From DASSUW01 sp036257565 (GTDB lineage Bacteria > Actinomycetota > Thermoleophilia > Solirubrobacterales > Solirubrobacteraceae), in contig DATAFH010000160.1 in NCBI GenBank assembly GCA_036257565.1, positions 1 to 64,000 on the forward strand: DNA of 64,000 bases. Direction: 5' to 3'. Positions 1 to 7,274 of this stretch are shown here, piece by piece. The translations under genes were made by a program, and so were the position numbers. Below the pieces are notes generated by a model, which saw only the letters and a program-made list of their open reading frames with translations, ran no database searches and was not told the DNA's origin. Numbering within the stretch: position 1 is the stretch's first letter; the number at the start of each line of letters is the position of its first letter.

Positions 1-1
1 G

Positions 2-574
2 TCCCTGTCGTACGACCGCTTCCACGACTACGAGCGCACGGTCGGGCTGAACTACCTGAGCCCGGTCAAGCTGATGCTCGGGCTGCTGCCGCACATGCGC
101 GAGCGGCGCTCCGGCCAGGTCGTCAACGTGTCCTCGATCGGGGTGCAGACCAACCCGCCGCGGTTCTCGGCCTACGTCGCCTCGAAGTCCGCGCTCGACG
201 CGTTCACGCGCGTGGTGAGCTCGGAGATGATCGGCGACGGGGTGACGTTCACGACCATCCACATGCCGCTGGTGCGGACGCCGATGATCGCGCCGACGAA
301 GATCTACGACTCGTTCCCCACGATCTCGCCCGACGAGGCGGCGGACCTGATCTGCGAGGCGATCCGGGCGAAGCCGAAGCAGATCAACACGCGGCTGGGC
401 ACGTTCGGCGAGGTGGCGTACGCCCTGGCGCCGAAGGCAGTCGACCAGATCCTGCACATGGCCTACAAGGTGTTCCCGGAGTCGGCCGCGGCGAGCGGCA
501 AGAAGGACCCGAGCGAGAAGGCCTCGGGCGAGGCGACCGCGCTCGCGTACCTCATGCGAGGCGTCCACTGGTGA
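2..574 (+). CDS. SDR-family reductase, 3' part (5' end outside window)
   Basis: The open frame runs in from the left edge, so only the last 190 residues are visible. They carry the back half of a short-chain dehydrogenase fold: an Asn-Tyr-Leu near residue 18 (helix-4 Asn), an N-V-S-S strand around 42-45 and the catalytic Y-x-x-x-K pair at about 58 and 62. The tail after the Rossmann core is long (about 90 residues), as in the C-terminal reductase module of large two-domain fatty-acyl reductase-like proteins of actinobacteria. That assignment is inference because the N-terminus is missing. The stop overlaps the next start by four bases (GTGA), so the two genes are probably co-translated. NAD(P)H dependence is known for the family; the substrate is not evident. 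Confidence 0.85.
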   Translation, partial: SLSYDRFHDYERTVGLNYLSPVKLMLGLLPHMRERRSGQVVNVSSIGVQTNPPRFSAYVASKSALDAFTRVVSSEMIGDGVTFTTIHMPLVRTPMIAPTKIYDSFPTISPDEAADLICEAIRAKPKQINTRLGTFGEVAYALAPKAVDQILHMAYKVFPESAAASGKKDPSEKASGEATALAYLMRGVHW

Positions 575-1155
575 CCGACGACCACGTCACCGTCACCGGC
601 TCCGCCAGCCGCGCGCTGGCGCCGGGGGCGGCGACGTGGCGTGCCGAGGCGGTGGAGGCCGACGACGACCCGCGTGCGGCGTTCGAGCGCTGTTCGGCGC
701 GGCTGAACGCGCTGGTCGAGCGGCTGGCCGCGGTGGGCGACGTGGCGACCGAGGCAGTCGTGGTGCAGCCGCGGTTCGAGGACCGGGGGCCGGCCGGAGC
801 CGAGGCGATCGGCGCCGTCCGCGTGCGCTCGTCAGCCGCGCGGGCGGGCGAGGTGGCTCAGGCGGCCATGGCGACGGGCGCCAACCGGCTGCACGGGCCG
901 TGGTTCGAGTACGAGGGTGCGGACGACGCGCAGCGAGGCCTGCTCGTCGGCGCAGTGGCCGACGCGCGGGCGAAGGCGGAGCGGCTCGCGGACGCGGCGG
1001 GGCGCGCGCTCGGCCCGGTGCGGGCGGTGGAGGAGCAGGTCGACGACCGGCACGTCGTCGAGGCGATGCGCGTGGCCGGCGGTGCGCCCGATGTGAGGCC
1101 GCGCGAGCAGATCGTCACCGCGACGGTGAGGGTCGTTTTCGCGCTGCAGGACTGA
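571..1155 (+). CDS. SIMPL domain (DUF541) protein
   Basis: A 194-residue protein opening with V-T-V-T-G-S-A and closing with a T-A-T-V-R-V-V-F strand. This is the alternating strand/helix pattern of the SIMPL (YggE/DUF541) family. A central A-x-A-K-A-E-R-L-A-D-A-A helix (about residues 131-143) is the most conserved block of that family and is present. Unlike E. coli YggE there is no signal peptide, so this version is probably cytoplasmic. The GTG start overlaps the stop of the upstream SDR gene, implying coupling. The biochemical function of SIMPL proteins is poorly defined; some reduce oxidative stress or bind partner kinases. I infer no specific role here. Confidence 0.8.
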   Translation: MTDDHVTVTGSASRALAPGAATWRAEAVEADDDPRAAFERCSARLNALVERLAAVGDVATEAVVVQPRFEDRGPAGAEAIGAVRVRSSAARAGEVAQAAMATGANRLHGPWFEYEGADDAQRGLLVGAVADARAKAERLADAAGRALGPVRAVEEQVDDRHVVEAMRVAGGAPDVRPREQIVTATVRVVFALQD

Positions 1156-1161
1156 ACGGCG

Positions 1162-2109
1162 CTAGAGACCACTCAACGGATCGACGGGCGCACCCCCAAC
1201 GCGCAGCTCGAAGTGCAGATGCGGCCCGGTGGCGTTCCCCGTCGACCCCACGGTGCCGATGATCCGCCCGGCGACGAGGCATGTCCCGACCCGCACGCGG
1301 ATCCGAGAGAGGTGCGCGTACCAGCTCGTCATCCCCATCCGGTGCTGGATCACGACCAAGCTCCCGTAGCCACCCGGGTCCCAGCCGACCGAGCTGACGC
1401 AGCCTCGCCCAGCCGCGGCGACCGGGGCACCGAACGACTTCGGATAGTCGAGGCCGGTGTGGAACGCGCCGCCGCGCGGGCCGAACCCGTCGGTCGCCGC
1501 TCCCCCGACCGGCGCGAGGAACCGAAGCGGCGAGCGGCGAGGTGCACGCCGCGCGGCGGCGAACGTCGCCGGGCCGGCGAGCCCGTCGACCCCGAGCCCC
1601 GCCCACCCCTGGAACCGCCGGAGCGCGTCCGAGCTGCGCGGCCCCATGCGACCGTCGAACGTGCCGGAGGGGAAGCCCTGCCATGCCAGCAGGAACTGCA
1701 GGGCGGCGACGTCCCACCCGCGTGCGCCCGGCGCGATGACCCGCGAGCCGATCCGATGCCGTCCCCGCCAGCCGAACGCGCGTCGCGTCTGCGGCCCGAC
1801 GATGCCGTCGACCGCGAGCCCTCGGCGCGCCTGGAACCGCCGGACCGCGTCGCGTGTCATCGGCCCGGCGAACCCGTCCACTGTGCCGAGATACGGCCCC
1901 CGCGACCGCAGCGCCACCTGCAGCGCCGCCACCCCGGCCCGCCCGCGCCGGCTCGCCGCCACGGCGACGCTCGACCGCTCGGCGGCCGGGTCCGAGCGCA
2001 CGGCAGCCGCGCCCGCACGCGGGCCGCCCGATCCGGGGGAAGCGGCAGCGGATCCCACGGAAGCCGCCAGAAGCAGCACCACGGCCACGGCGAGCGAGCA
2101 ACGGACCAC
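1162..2109 (-). CDS. Secreted M23 peptidase with two peptidoglycan-binding domains
   Basis: Probably a cell-wall endopeptidase acting outside the membrane. With the GTG at 2109 the protein is 315 residues. It has a short basic start, a hydrophobic stretch (about 6-22) and an A-x-A-like signal cleavage site. Two PG_binding_1 repeats follow, each with the D-A-V/L-R-R-F-Q and V-D-G-x-x-G-P motifs, near residues 55-110 and 130-185. The C-terminal LytM/M23 domain keeps the zinc ligands: H-T-G-L-D-Y, then W-Y-A-H, then H-L-H-F-E. The open frame continues upstream to 2391, but that extension is Arg/Ala-rich and overlaps the next gene. The signal peptide decides for the internal GTG. No good ribosome binding site is visible in front of it. 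Confidence 0.88.
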   Translation of the reverse strand: MVRCSLAVAVVLLLAASVGSAAASPGSGGPRAGAAAVRSDPAAERSSVAVAASRRGRAGVAALQVALRSRGPYLGTVDGFAGPMTRDAVRRFQARRGLAVDGIVGPQTRRAFGWRGRHRIGSRVIAPGARGWDVAALQFLLAWQGFPSGTFDGRMGPRSSDALRRFQGWAGLGVDGLAGPATFAAARRAPRRSPLRFLAPVGGAATDGFGPRGGAFHTGLDYPKSFGAPVAAAGRGCVSSVGWDPGGYGSLVVIQHRMGMTSWYAHLSRIRVRVGTCLVAGRIIGTVGSTGNATGPHLHFELRVGGAPVDPLSGL

Positions 2110-2170
2110 TTTGAGGAGGCTCGCACGCGTCGCCGGATGGCCGGGGGCCTGGATGGGATCTTGCAGGCTC

Positions 2171-2788
2171 TCAGGCGCCCCGGCGGCGGCGGTAATAGGC
2201 GCCCGCTTTCGCGCGGCCGCCGCACACCTGCATCGAGCACCACGTCGCGCTGGCGTTCGTCGAGCGGTCGTAGAACGCCCATCCGCAACGGTGTCCCGGG
2301 CACGCCTTGAGGCGCCGCCAGGTGCCGTCGAGCATCGCCGCGAACGCGATCGCGAGGACCTGACCGATCGCACCCTCCACCCCGCCGGCACGAGGCACGA
2401 GCGCCGCGGCGCCGGGCATGAACGTCGGCTCGAGCCTGGCCCGCCGCGCCGCGCCCGCCAGCACGTCCGCGGCCGCGGCGTCGTACGGCTCGCCGTTGTT
2501 GGCCCACAGCAGCGATCGCAGCGCCTCCCGCGCCGAGCGGGCTGCGTCCTGGTCGCCGGCCTCCACCGAATCCGCGAAGCCCTGGCGTCCGAGCCACTCC
2601 GCCAGCCCCGCAGCGTCGGCGAACAGGTCCGGCCCGTGCTCGCGATCGACCGTGTTCACGAACCCCTGCACGAGCCGCAGCGGCGCGGGCGCCGGCTCAC
2701 GGCCGCCCGGATGCACGAGGCCGGAAAGCAGCGCTTCACGCTCCACGGGTGCGAGCCTACCGCCGCACAACACGTTGCCCGCGCGCAC
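2171..2788 (-). CDS. CGNR zinc-finger protein (ABATE domain)
   Basis: A predicted regulator of 205 residues. The N-terminal two thirds fit the ABATE (putative stress-responsive regulator) domain, with the typical F-V-N-T-V-D opening. The C-terminus holds the CGNR-type zinc finger: C-P-G-H-R-C-G-W-A-F-Y-D-x-S followed by W-C-S-M-Q-x-C-G-G-R-x-K, in which the family's C-G-N-R reads C-G-G-R. The zinc finger is thought to bind DNA. The start may be the GTG at 2788 or the GTG at 2746, which would begin V-E-R-E-A-L-L. The shorter form fits family N-termini about as well. It lies 61 bases upstream of the M23 gene on the same strand and could be co-transcribed with it. Confidence 0.82.
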   Translation of the reverse strand: MRAGNVLCGGRLAPVEREALLSGLVHPGGREPAPAPLRLVQGFVNTVDREHGPDLFADAAGLAEWLGRQGFADSVEAGDQDAARSAREALRSLLWANNGEPYDAAAADVLAGAARRARLEPTFMPGAAALVPRAGGVEGAIGQVLAIAFAAMLDGTWRRLKACPGHRCGWAFYDRSTNASATWCSMQVCGGRAKAGAYYRRRRGA

Positions 2789-2830
2789 GGGGGAATAACG
2801 CGGTCGGGCGGGCGTCCTCGAGTTCAGGGG

Positions 2831-3310
2831 ATGACCGAGTCGCTTGACTTTCCGCCGGCCGTCGAGGCCGACCTCGTCGCGCTTGCCGACGACTGCCTGA
2901 GCCGGTGCTGCCGCTCGGAGGTCGAGGCCCGCATCGCGGCCGATGTGGCGCTGACCGCCGCGCTCGAGGACCAGCGTCGCGCGCTGTCGCTGCTGGCCGC
3001 CGCAGCGCCACGCCCTTCCCTCGCGCTCCGCTCACGCGTCGCGGAGCTCGCCGCCGCGGCGCCGGCGCCCTCGCGCCGCCGCGTCCGTCCCGCGACGTCA
3101 GCGCCCGCGGCCGCGGCGATTGGCGTCCTTGCCGCGGTCGCGATGCTCCTCGCCGCGGTGCTCGGTCCGCCAGCGCGCAGCTCACCGACGTCCCGCGGCG
3201 AGTCGAGCGCTCCCTCGGGCCTGGCCCGGCCGCCCCTGCACCAGATACAGCTGAGCACGCACGGCGCTCCGGAAGCGCCGCGGATCCGGCCGGCGCGTCT
3301 GCTCGACTAG
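2831..3310 (+). CDS. Hypothetical single-pass membrane protein, anti-sigma-like
   Basis: A 159-residue protein that I do not recognise as a named family. The first 60 residues are acidic and helical with a Cys cluster (C-L-S-R-C-C, about 22-27). The layout resembles the cytoplasmic helical domain of an anti-sigma factor, but no H-x3-C-x2-C zinc motif is complete. One strong transmembrane segment lies near residues 97-117, followed by a Ser/Pro-rich outside tail of about 45 residues. No sigma factor gene is next to it, which weakens the anti-sigma idea. ATG start with a G-rich stretch (caggggatg) in front. It converges on the SNF2 gene. Confidence 0.6.
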   Translation: MTESLDFPPAVEADLVALADDCLSRCCRSEVEARIAADVALTAALEDQRRALSLLAAAAPRPSLALRSRVAELAAAAPAPSRRRVRPATSAPAAAAIGVLAAVAMLLAAVLGPPARSSPTSRGESSAPSGLARPPLHQIQLSTHGAPEAPRIRPARLLD

Positions 3311-3325
3311 TCGCAGGCGCGGATC

Positions 3326-3365
3326 GGCCCGCCAGCCGGCCGCGACGACTCCTAACGCGGGAGTC
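3326..3365. terminator. Weak stem-loop between convergent genes
   Basis: Two short inverted repeats lie between the ends of the membrane-protein gene and the helicase gene: CGGCC/GGCCG, and GACTCC with a 7-base loop and GGAGTC (3347-3352/3360-3365). There is no T-run. A modest bidirectional terminator is plausible because both genes end here. Confidence 0.35.
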
Positions 3366-5571
3366 AGGCCACGCGGAGCCGGCGGCGGGGGACGCCGCCG
3401 CGGAGCTCGCGGACGACGGCCTGGACGAGCGCCTCGGACTCGTCGCGGCGGCCGTCGGTGACCGCGCCCACGATGCCGCGCTTGCGGGCGATGAGCTCGA
3501 TCATCGTCTCGTCGATCGTCTCGGCGGCCAGCAGGTACCACGCGGTGACGGCGTCGTGCTGTCCGATCCGGTGACAGCGGTCTTCGGCCTGGTCGTGCAT
3601 CGCCGGGGACCACTCGAGGTCCAGGAAGGCCACGTTGGAGGCGCGGGTCAGCGTGATGCCCTGAGCGCCGACCCGCGTTGCGCAGACGATGAGCTGCGGC
3701 CCGTCCGGCTCCTGGAACGCGCGCACGGCGGCTTCGCGGTGGTCGACCGAGTCGCGTCCCAGCAGGTGCAGGGCGTCCGGGAAGCGCTCCACCAGCAGGT
3801 CCTGCACCTCGCGGTGCCCGCAGAAGACGACGAGCGGCTCGTCGGAGGCCAGGAAGTCGTCGATCCAGGCCAGCGCCGGGCCGGTCTTGCCGCGCGCCGC
3901 GAGCCGCTTGAGCACGTTGAGCTGCGCCAGGCGCTCCGCGCGCAGCGCCGCCGCCACCCGCGCCTCGAGCTCCCCGAGATCGAGCGGCTGCTCGCGCAGC
4001 CACGCCACGACGTCCCGCTCGGCCTGCCGGTACTCGCCCTCGTTCTCCAGCGCCACCGGCACGACGACCTGCCGCTTCGCGGGCAGCTGGGGCAGCACGT
4101 CGGCCTTCAGGCGCCGCACGAAGCAGCGCCGGCGCAGGTGCCAGTGGATGCGCTCCTCCGCCCCCGCGCCCTGGAAGCGCCGGGCGAAGCGGGCGCCGCT
4201 GCCGAAGTCCTCGAGCCGGCCGAGCACCCGCAGCTGCGGGATCAGCTCCTCGGCGTGGTTCATCACCGGCGTCCCGGTCAGGGCCAGCCGCAGCGCGTCC
4301 GGCCCCAGCGACTCGGCCAGCCGCCGCACCGCCTGCGTGCGCTTGGCCCGCGGGTTCTTCACGTAGTGCGACTCGTCGAGCACCAGGGCGGCAGGCCGGC
4401 GCAGCGACAGCCGCGCCCGATGCGCATGGACGATGTCGTAGTTGATGACCGTGATCTCGGCCGCCTCCGCGACCGTGCCGGTACCGGAGACCACCGTGAT
4501 CGACCGGTGCGGCAGCCAGCGCTCGATCTCACGCTTCCAGTTGAGCTTCAGGGAGGCGGGGCAGATGACCACCGCCGGGAACGCGTCGTCGGCCTCGAGC
4601 GTGGCCAGCGCCTGCACGGTCTTCCCCAGGCCCTGCTCGTCGGCCAGGAACGTCCGCCGGGCGTCCAGCGCGTACGCCACCCCCGCGCGCTGGAACGGAC
4701 GCAGCTCGCCGCCCAGCCGCGGCTCGATGTCCAGCGACGGCGCGTCATGCGCCCGCGAGCGCCGGACCCCGTCGATCGCCTCGGAGTGCTCCTTGCGCAG
4801 GCGATCGAGTACGTCCCGCGCATTGGGGGCCACCTCGACGCTGAATACGCGCAGGTAGTGCTCCAGCGGCTCCAGCAGGTACGGGTCGACCGGCAGCGAG
4901 CGGCCGTGCGCCTCGCAGGCCGGAAGCGCCAGGAACGCCGGGATCGTCTCCGGGTCCCAGTTGACGTCGAGCGCGAACCGCGGCTCGCCGACGCTCTCCA
5001 CCAACGCGAGCGTCGCCGGCGCCGGCTCCTGGCCGACCTGCAGACGGGAAGCGCAGCGAAGCGCCCGCTGATCGAGCCGCGCACCCGACATCTCGAGCAG
5101 CTCCTCGGCCACGGCCTGGGTGAACGGCACCCACGCGCGCCCGCCGGCCTCCGCGGCGACCGCCGCCAGGCTCTCCGGCAGGTCGCCGGAGATCTTCTCC
5201 AGTGCGAACCGCCCCTCCCCGGAGAGCTTGCCCGCGGTCACGCGACCCACCCAGCCTTTGACCGCGCGCGCGAGCCACGCCTCTACGTCGGGCGCCACGG
5301 TGAGCTGCGGGAACCGCTCGAGCACGCCCTTCACGTACGGCGCCGTGGCATCGGCCCGCGGCGCCCACCACTCCTTGGCCTGCCAGTCGAACCGCCGCCC
5401 GGGAACCGACCGCACCGCGTCGACGACATCAGCGCGATACGGGAACGCGAAGACGACGGACTCCTGCCCGTGGAGGTTGAGCCGCAGCTCGACGTTGTGA
5501 CCGGGGTCGACGACGCGCACGCGAACGCTCCACGGTAGCCGGAAGTGCGGCGTCCGGAATAACCCCCGCAT
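3364..5571 (-). CDS. SNF2-family DEAD/DEAH helicase
   Basis: An ATP-dependent DNA translocase of 735 residues. The visible SNF2 motifs are the Walker A D-E-Q-G-L-G-K-T (311-318), V-I-C-P-A-S (335-340), the D-E-S-H box (399-402), L-T-G-T-P (431-435), T-R-V-G-A-Q-G-I-T-L (632-641) and motif VI D-R-C-H-R-I-G-Q (664-671). The N-terminal 280 residues precede the motor. Their start (N-V-E-L-R-L... R-F-D-W-Q-A-K-E-W-W) resembles the substrate-recognition region of SMARCAL1/HARP-type proteins; this is inference. Two in-frame ATGs are possible, at 5571 and 5592. The upper one would overlap the divergent RTX-like gene, so I chose 5571. Such stand-alone bacterial SNF2 proteins are usually linked to DNA repair or transcription recycling. 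Confidence 0.9.
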   Translation of the reverse strand: MRGLFRTPHFRLPWSVRVRVVDPGHNVELRLNLHGQESVVFAFPYRADVVDAVRSVPGRRFDWQAKEWWAPRADATAPYVKGVLERFPQLTVAPDVEAWLARAVKGWVGRVTAGKLSGEGRFALEKISGDLPESLAAVAAEAGGRAWVPFTQAVAEELLEMSGARLDQRALRCASRLQVGQEPAPATLALVESVGEPRFALDVNWDPETIPAFLALPACEAHGRSLPVDPYLLEPLEHYLRVFSVEVAPNARDVLDRLRKEHSEAIDGVRRSRAHDAPSLDIEPRLGGELRPFQRAGVAYALDARRTFLADEQGLGKTVQALATLEADDAFPAVVICPASLKLNWKREIERWLPHRSITVVSGTGTVAEAAEITVINYDIVHAHRARLSLRRPAALVLDESHYVKNPRAKRTQAVRRLAESLGPDALRLALTGTPVMNHAEELIPQLRVLGRLEDFGSGARFARRFQGAGAEERIHWHLRRRCFVRRLKADVLPQLPAKRQVVVPVALENEGEYRQAERDVVAWLREQPLDLGELEARVAAALRAERLAQLNVLKRLAARGKTGPALAWIDDFLASDEPLVVFCGHREVQDLLVERFPDALHLLGRDSVDHREAAVRAFQEPDGPQLIVCATRVGAQGITLTRASNVAFLDLEWSPAMHDQAEDRCHRIGQHDAVTAWYLLAAETIDETMIELIARKRGIVGAVTDGRRDESEALVQAVVRELRGGVPRRRLRVA

Positions 5572-5590
5572 CCATGCGTCCGGGGTTGGC

Positions 5591-7270
5591 ATGAACACCA
5601 AGAGCCTCTTCGCCGCGGCCTCGGCCGCGGCAGCACTCGCCGTCTTCCCGGCGGCGGCCAGCGCCGCGACCGTGACGGTCAGCGGCACCAACATCACGGT
5701 CACGGGCGACGCCACCGATGAGACCATCACGATCGCCGACGCGGGCGGCTTCATCACCGTCGACGGCGCGCCGACGACCGCCGCGGCGAACGACACGTTC
5801 GACCTCACGGTCAACGCGGGCGCCGGCGCGGACACCATCAACGTCAACACCGCGCTCCTGCGCACGGTGACCGTCAACGGCGAGGCGGGCAACGACACCA
5901 TCAACGGCTCGCCGGACAACGACATCCTCAGCGGCGGCAACGACCTCGACACGCTCAACGGCGCCGGCGGCAACGACCGCATCTCCGGCAACGACGCCAA
6001 CGACACGATGAACGGCGACGCCGGCAACGACGTCATGGTCTGGAATCCCGGCGACGACGACGACATCATGAATGGCGGCGCCGGCGGCGGTGACGACGCT
6101 GAGCTCAACGGCGGCAACAACCCCGAGAACTTCGCCGCCACGCCCGTCGGCAACCGCGTGCGCTTCGAGCGCCTCAGCCCGGCGCCGTTCAAGCTCGACG
6201 TCGGCCCCGACACCGAGCGCCTCGTGCTCAACGCCAATGGTGGCGACGACACGATGACGTCCGATCCCGCCACCCCCACCGCGATGCTGCTCAACGGCGG
6301 CACCGGGCTCGACACGATGAGCGGCGGCGCCAACGCCGACTTCATCAACGGCGGCGACGACAACGACGACCTCAACGGCGGCCCGAACGCCGACCGGGTG
6401 GTCGGCGACCGCGGCGACGATGACATGGTCGGCGCCGACGGCGACGACACGCTCGTGTGGAACAACGGCGACGGCTCCGACGTCATGGACGGCCGCCTCG
6501 GCCTCGACAAGATCGAGGTCAACGGCGCCGCCGGCGCCGGGGACGCCTTCGAGGTCCGCCGCAACGGTCAGCGCGACCAGTTCGACCGCACGAACCTCGG
6601 GCCGTTCACGCTCGACATCGGCACGGCGGAGCTGCTCGACGTGCGCGGTCAGGGCGGCGACGACACGTTCCTCGCCCGCGCCAACAATACGTTGGCCGTG
6701 CAGGCTGACGGCGGCGCCGGAGACGACACGATCACGGGCGCCGGAGAGGCCGACACGTTCTTCGGCGGCGCGGACGACGACACGATCGAGGGCGGCCGCG
6801 GCCCCGACCTGCTCGACGGGCAGGAGGGCGGCGACAAGCTGCTCGCGCGTGACGGCGCCGGCGACCTCGTCCGCGGCGGCTTCGGCTTCGACACCGCGAA
6901 GGTCGACAAGGTCGACATCGTCGACGGCGTCGAGGACATTGACCGCGCCCGCAAGCCGCACGGGTACGCGCACCTGTACAAGCACAAGGCCAAGGTCCAC
7001 GGTCGCTACGCCAAGGTGTGGCTCAAGGGCTCAGCCGGCGGCAGCGAGGGCACGCTCTGGCTGTACACCGCCAAGCGCTACAAGGTCGGCGATGAGTACA
7101 CGCGGCTCGCGCTCGGCAAGGTCAAGTACGACCTCGACTCGCGCGAGACCGACAAGTACGCCGTCCGCCTCCCCAAGTGGGCCAAGTACATCGCCAACGA
7201 CCACCGCCTGAAGGCGTGGACGGGCACCGGCGACCAGTACGAGAAGGCGACCCTGAAGTACAAGCGGTAG
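5591..7270 (+). CDS. Exported RTX-like calcium-binding repeat protein
   Basis: A 559-residue exported protein. Residues 1-26 form a signal peptide (M-N-T-K-S-L, hydrophobic core, A-S-A-A). From about 75 to 440 there are many degenerate G-G-x-G-x-D-x-L/I-x-G units rich in Asn and Asp. These are the signature of RTX beta-rolls that bind calcium. A module of about 75 residues occurs twice (147-222 and 287-360), each beginning D-x-x-V-W-N-x-G-D and containing a P-F-x-L-D-(V/I)-G strand. After the repeats, residues 455-559 are a different, strongly basic domain rich in Lys and Tyr with no sorting motif. It may bind wall polymers, which is inference. Type I secretion genes are absent, so Sec export is likely. 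The start lies 19 bases from the divergent helicase start. Confidence 0.88.
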   Translation: MNTKSLFAAASAAAALAVFPAAASAATVTVSGTNITVTGDATDETITIADAGGFITVDGAPTTAAANDTFDLTVNAGAGADTINVNTALLRTVTVNGEAGNDTINGSPDNDILSGGNDLDTLNGAGGNDRISGNDANDTMNGDAGNDVMVWNPGDDDDIMNGGAGGGDDAELNGGNNPENFAATPVGNRVRFERLSPAPFKLDVGPDTERLVLNANGGDDTMTSDPATPTAMLLNGGTGLDTMSGGANADFINGGDDNDDLNGGPNADRVVGDRGDDDMVGADGDDTLVWNNGDGSDVMDGRLGLDKIEVNGAAGAGDAFEVRRNGQRDQFDRTNLGPFTLDIGTAELLDVRGQGGDDTFLARANNTLAVQADGGAGDDTITGAGEADTFFGGADDDTIEGGRGPDLLDGQEGGDKLLARDGAGDLVRGGFGFDTAKVDKVDIVDGVEDIDRARKPHGYAHLYKHKAKVHGRYAKVWLKGSAGGSEGTLWLYTAKRYKVGDEYTRLALGKVKYDLDSRETDKYAVRLPKWAKYIANDHRLKAWTGTGDQYEKATLKYKR

Positions 7271-7274
7271 AGCG

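Noticed and set aside
2109..2391. N-terminal extension of the M23 peptidase
   Set aside because: Low-complexity Arg/Ala region overlapping the CGNR gene, placed before a clear signal peptide.
2905..5538. Plus-strand frame of 877 codons opposite the SNF2 gene
   Set aside because: It is a GC-rich antisense shadow rich in Arg, Ala, Pro and Gln, with no domain; the SNF2 motifs are all on the minus strand.
5429..7000. Minus-strand frame of 523 codons opposite the RTX-like gene
   Set aside because: A V-A-A-V-H-D-V-type periodic shadow of the repeats; there is no start context and the plus frame has a signal peptide.
5591..7270. RTX toxin or adhesin
   Set aside because: It has only RTX-like calcium repeats with a Sec signal; no toxin domain, acyltransferase or type I secretion genes are adjacent.
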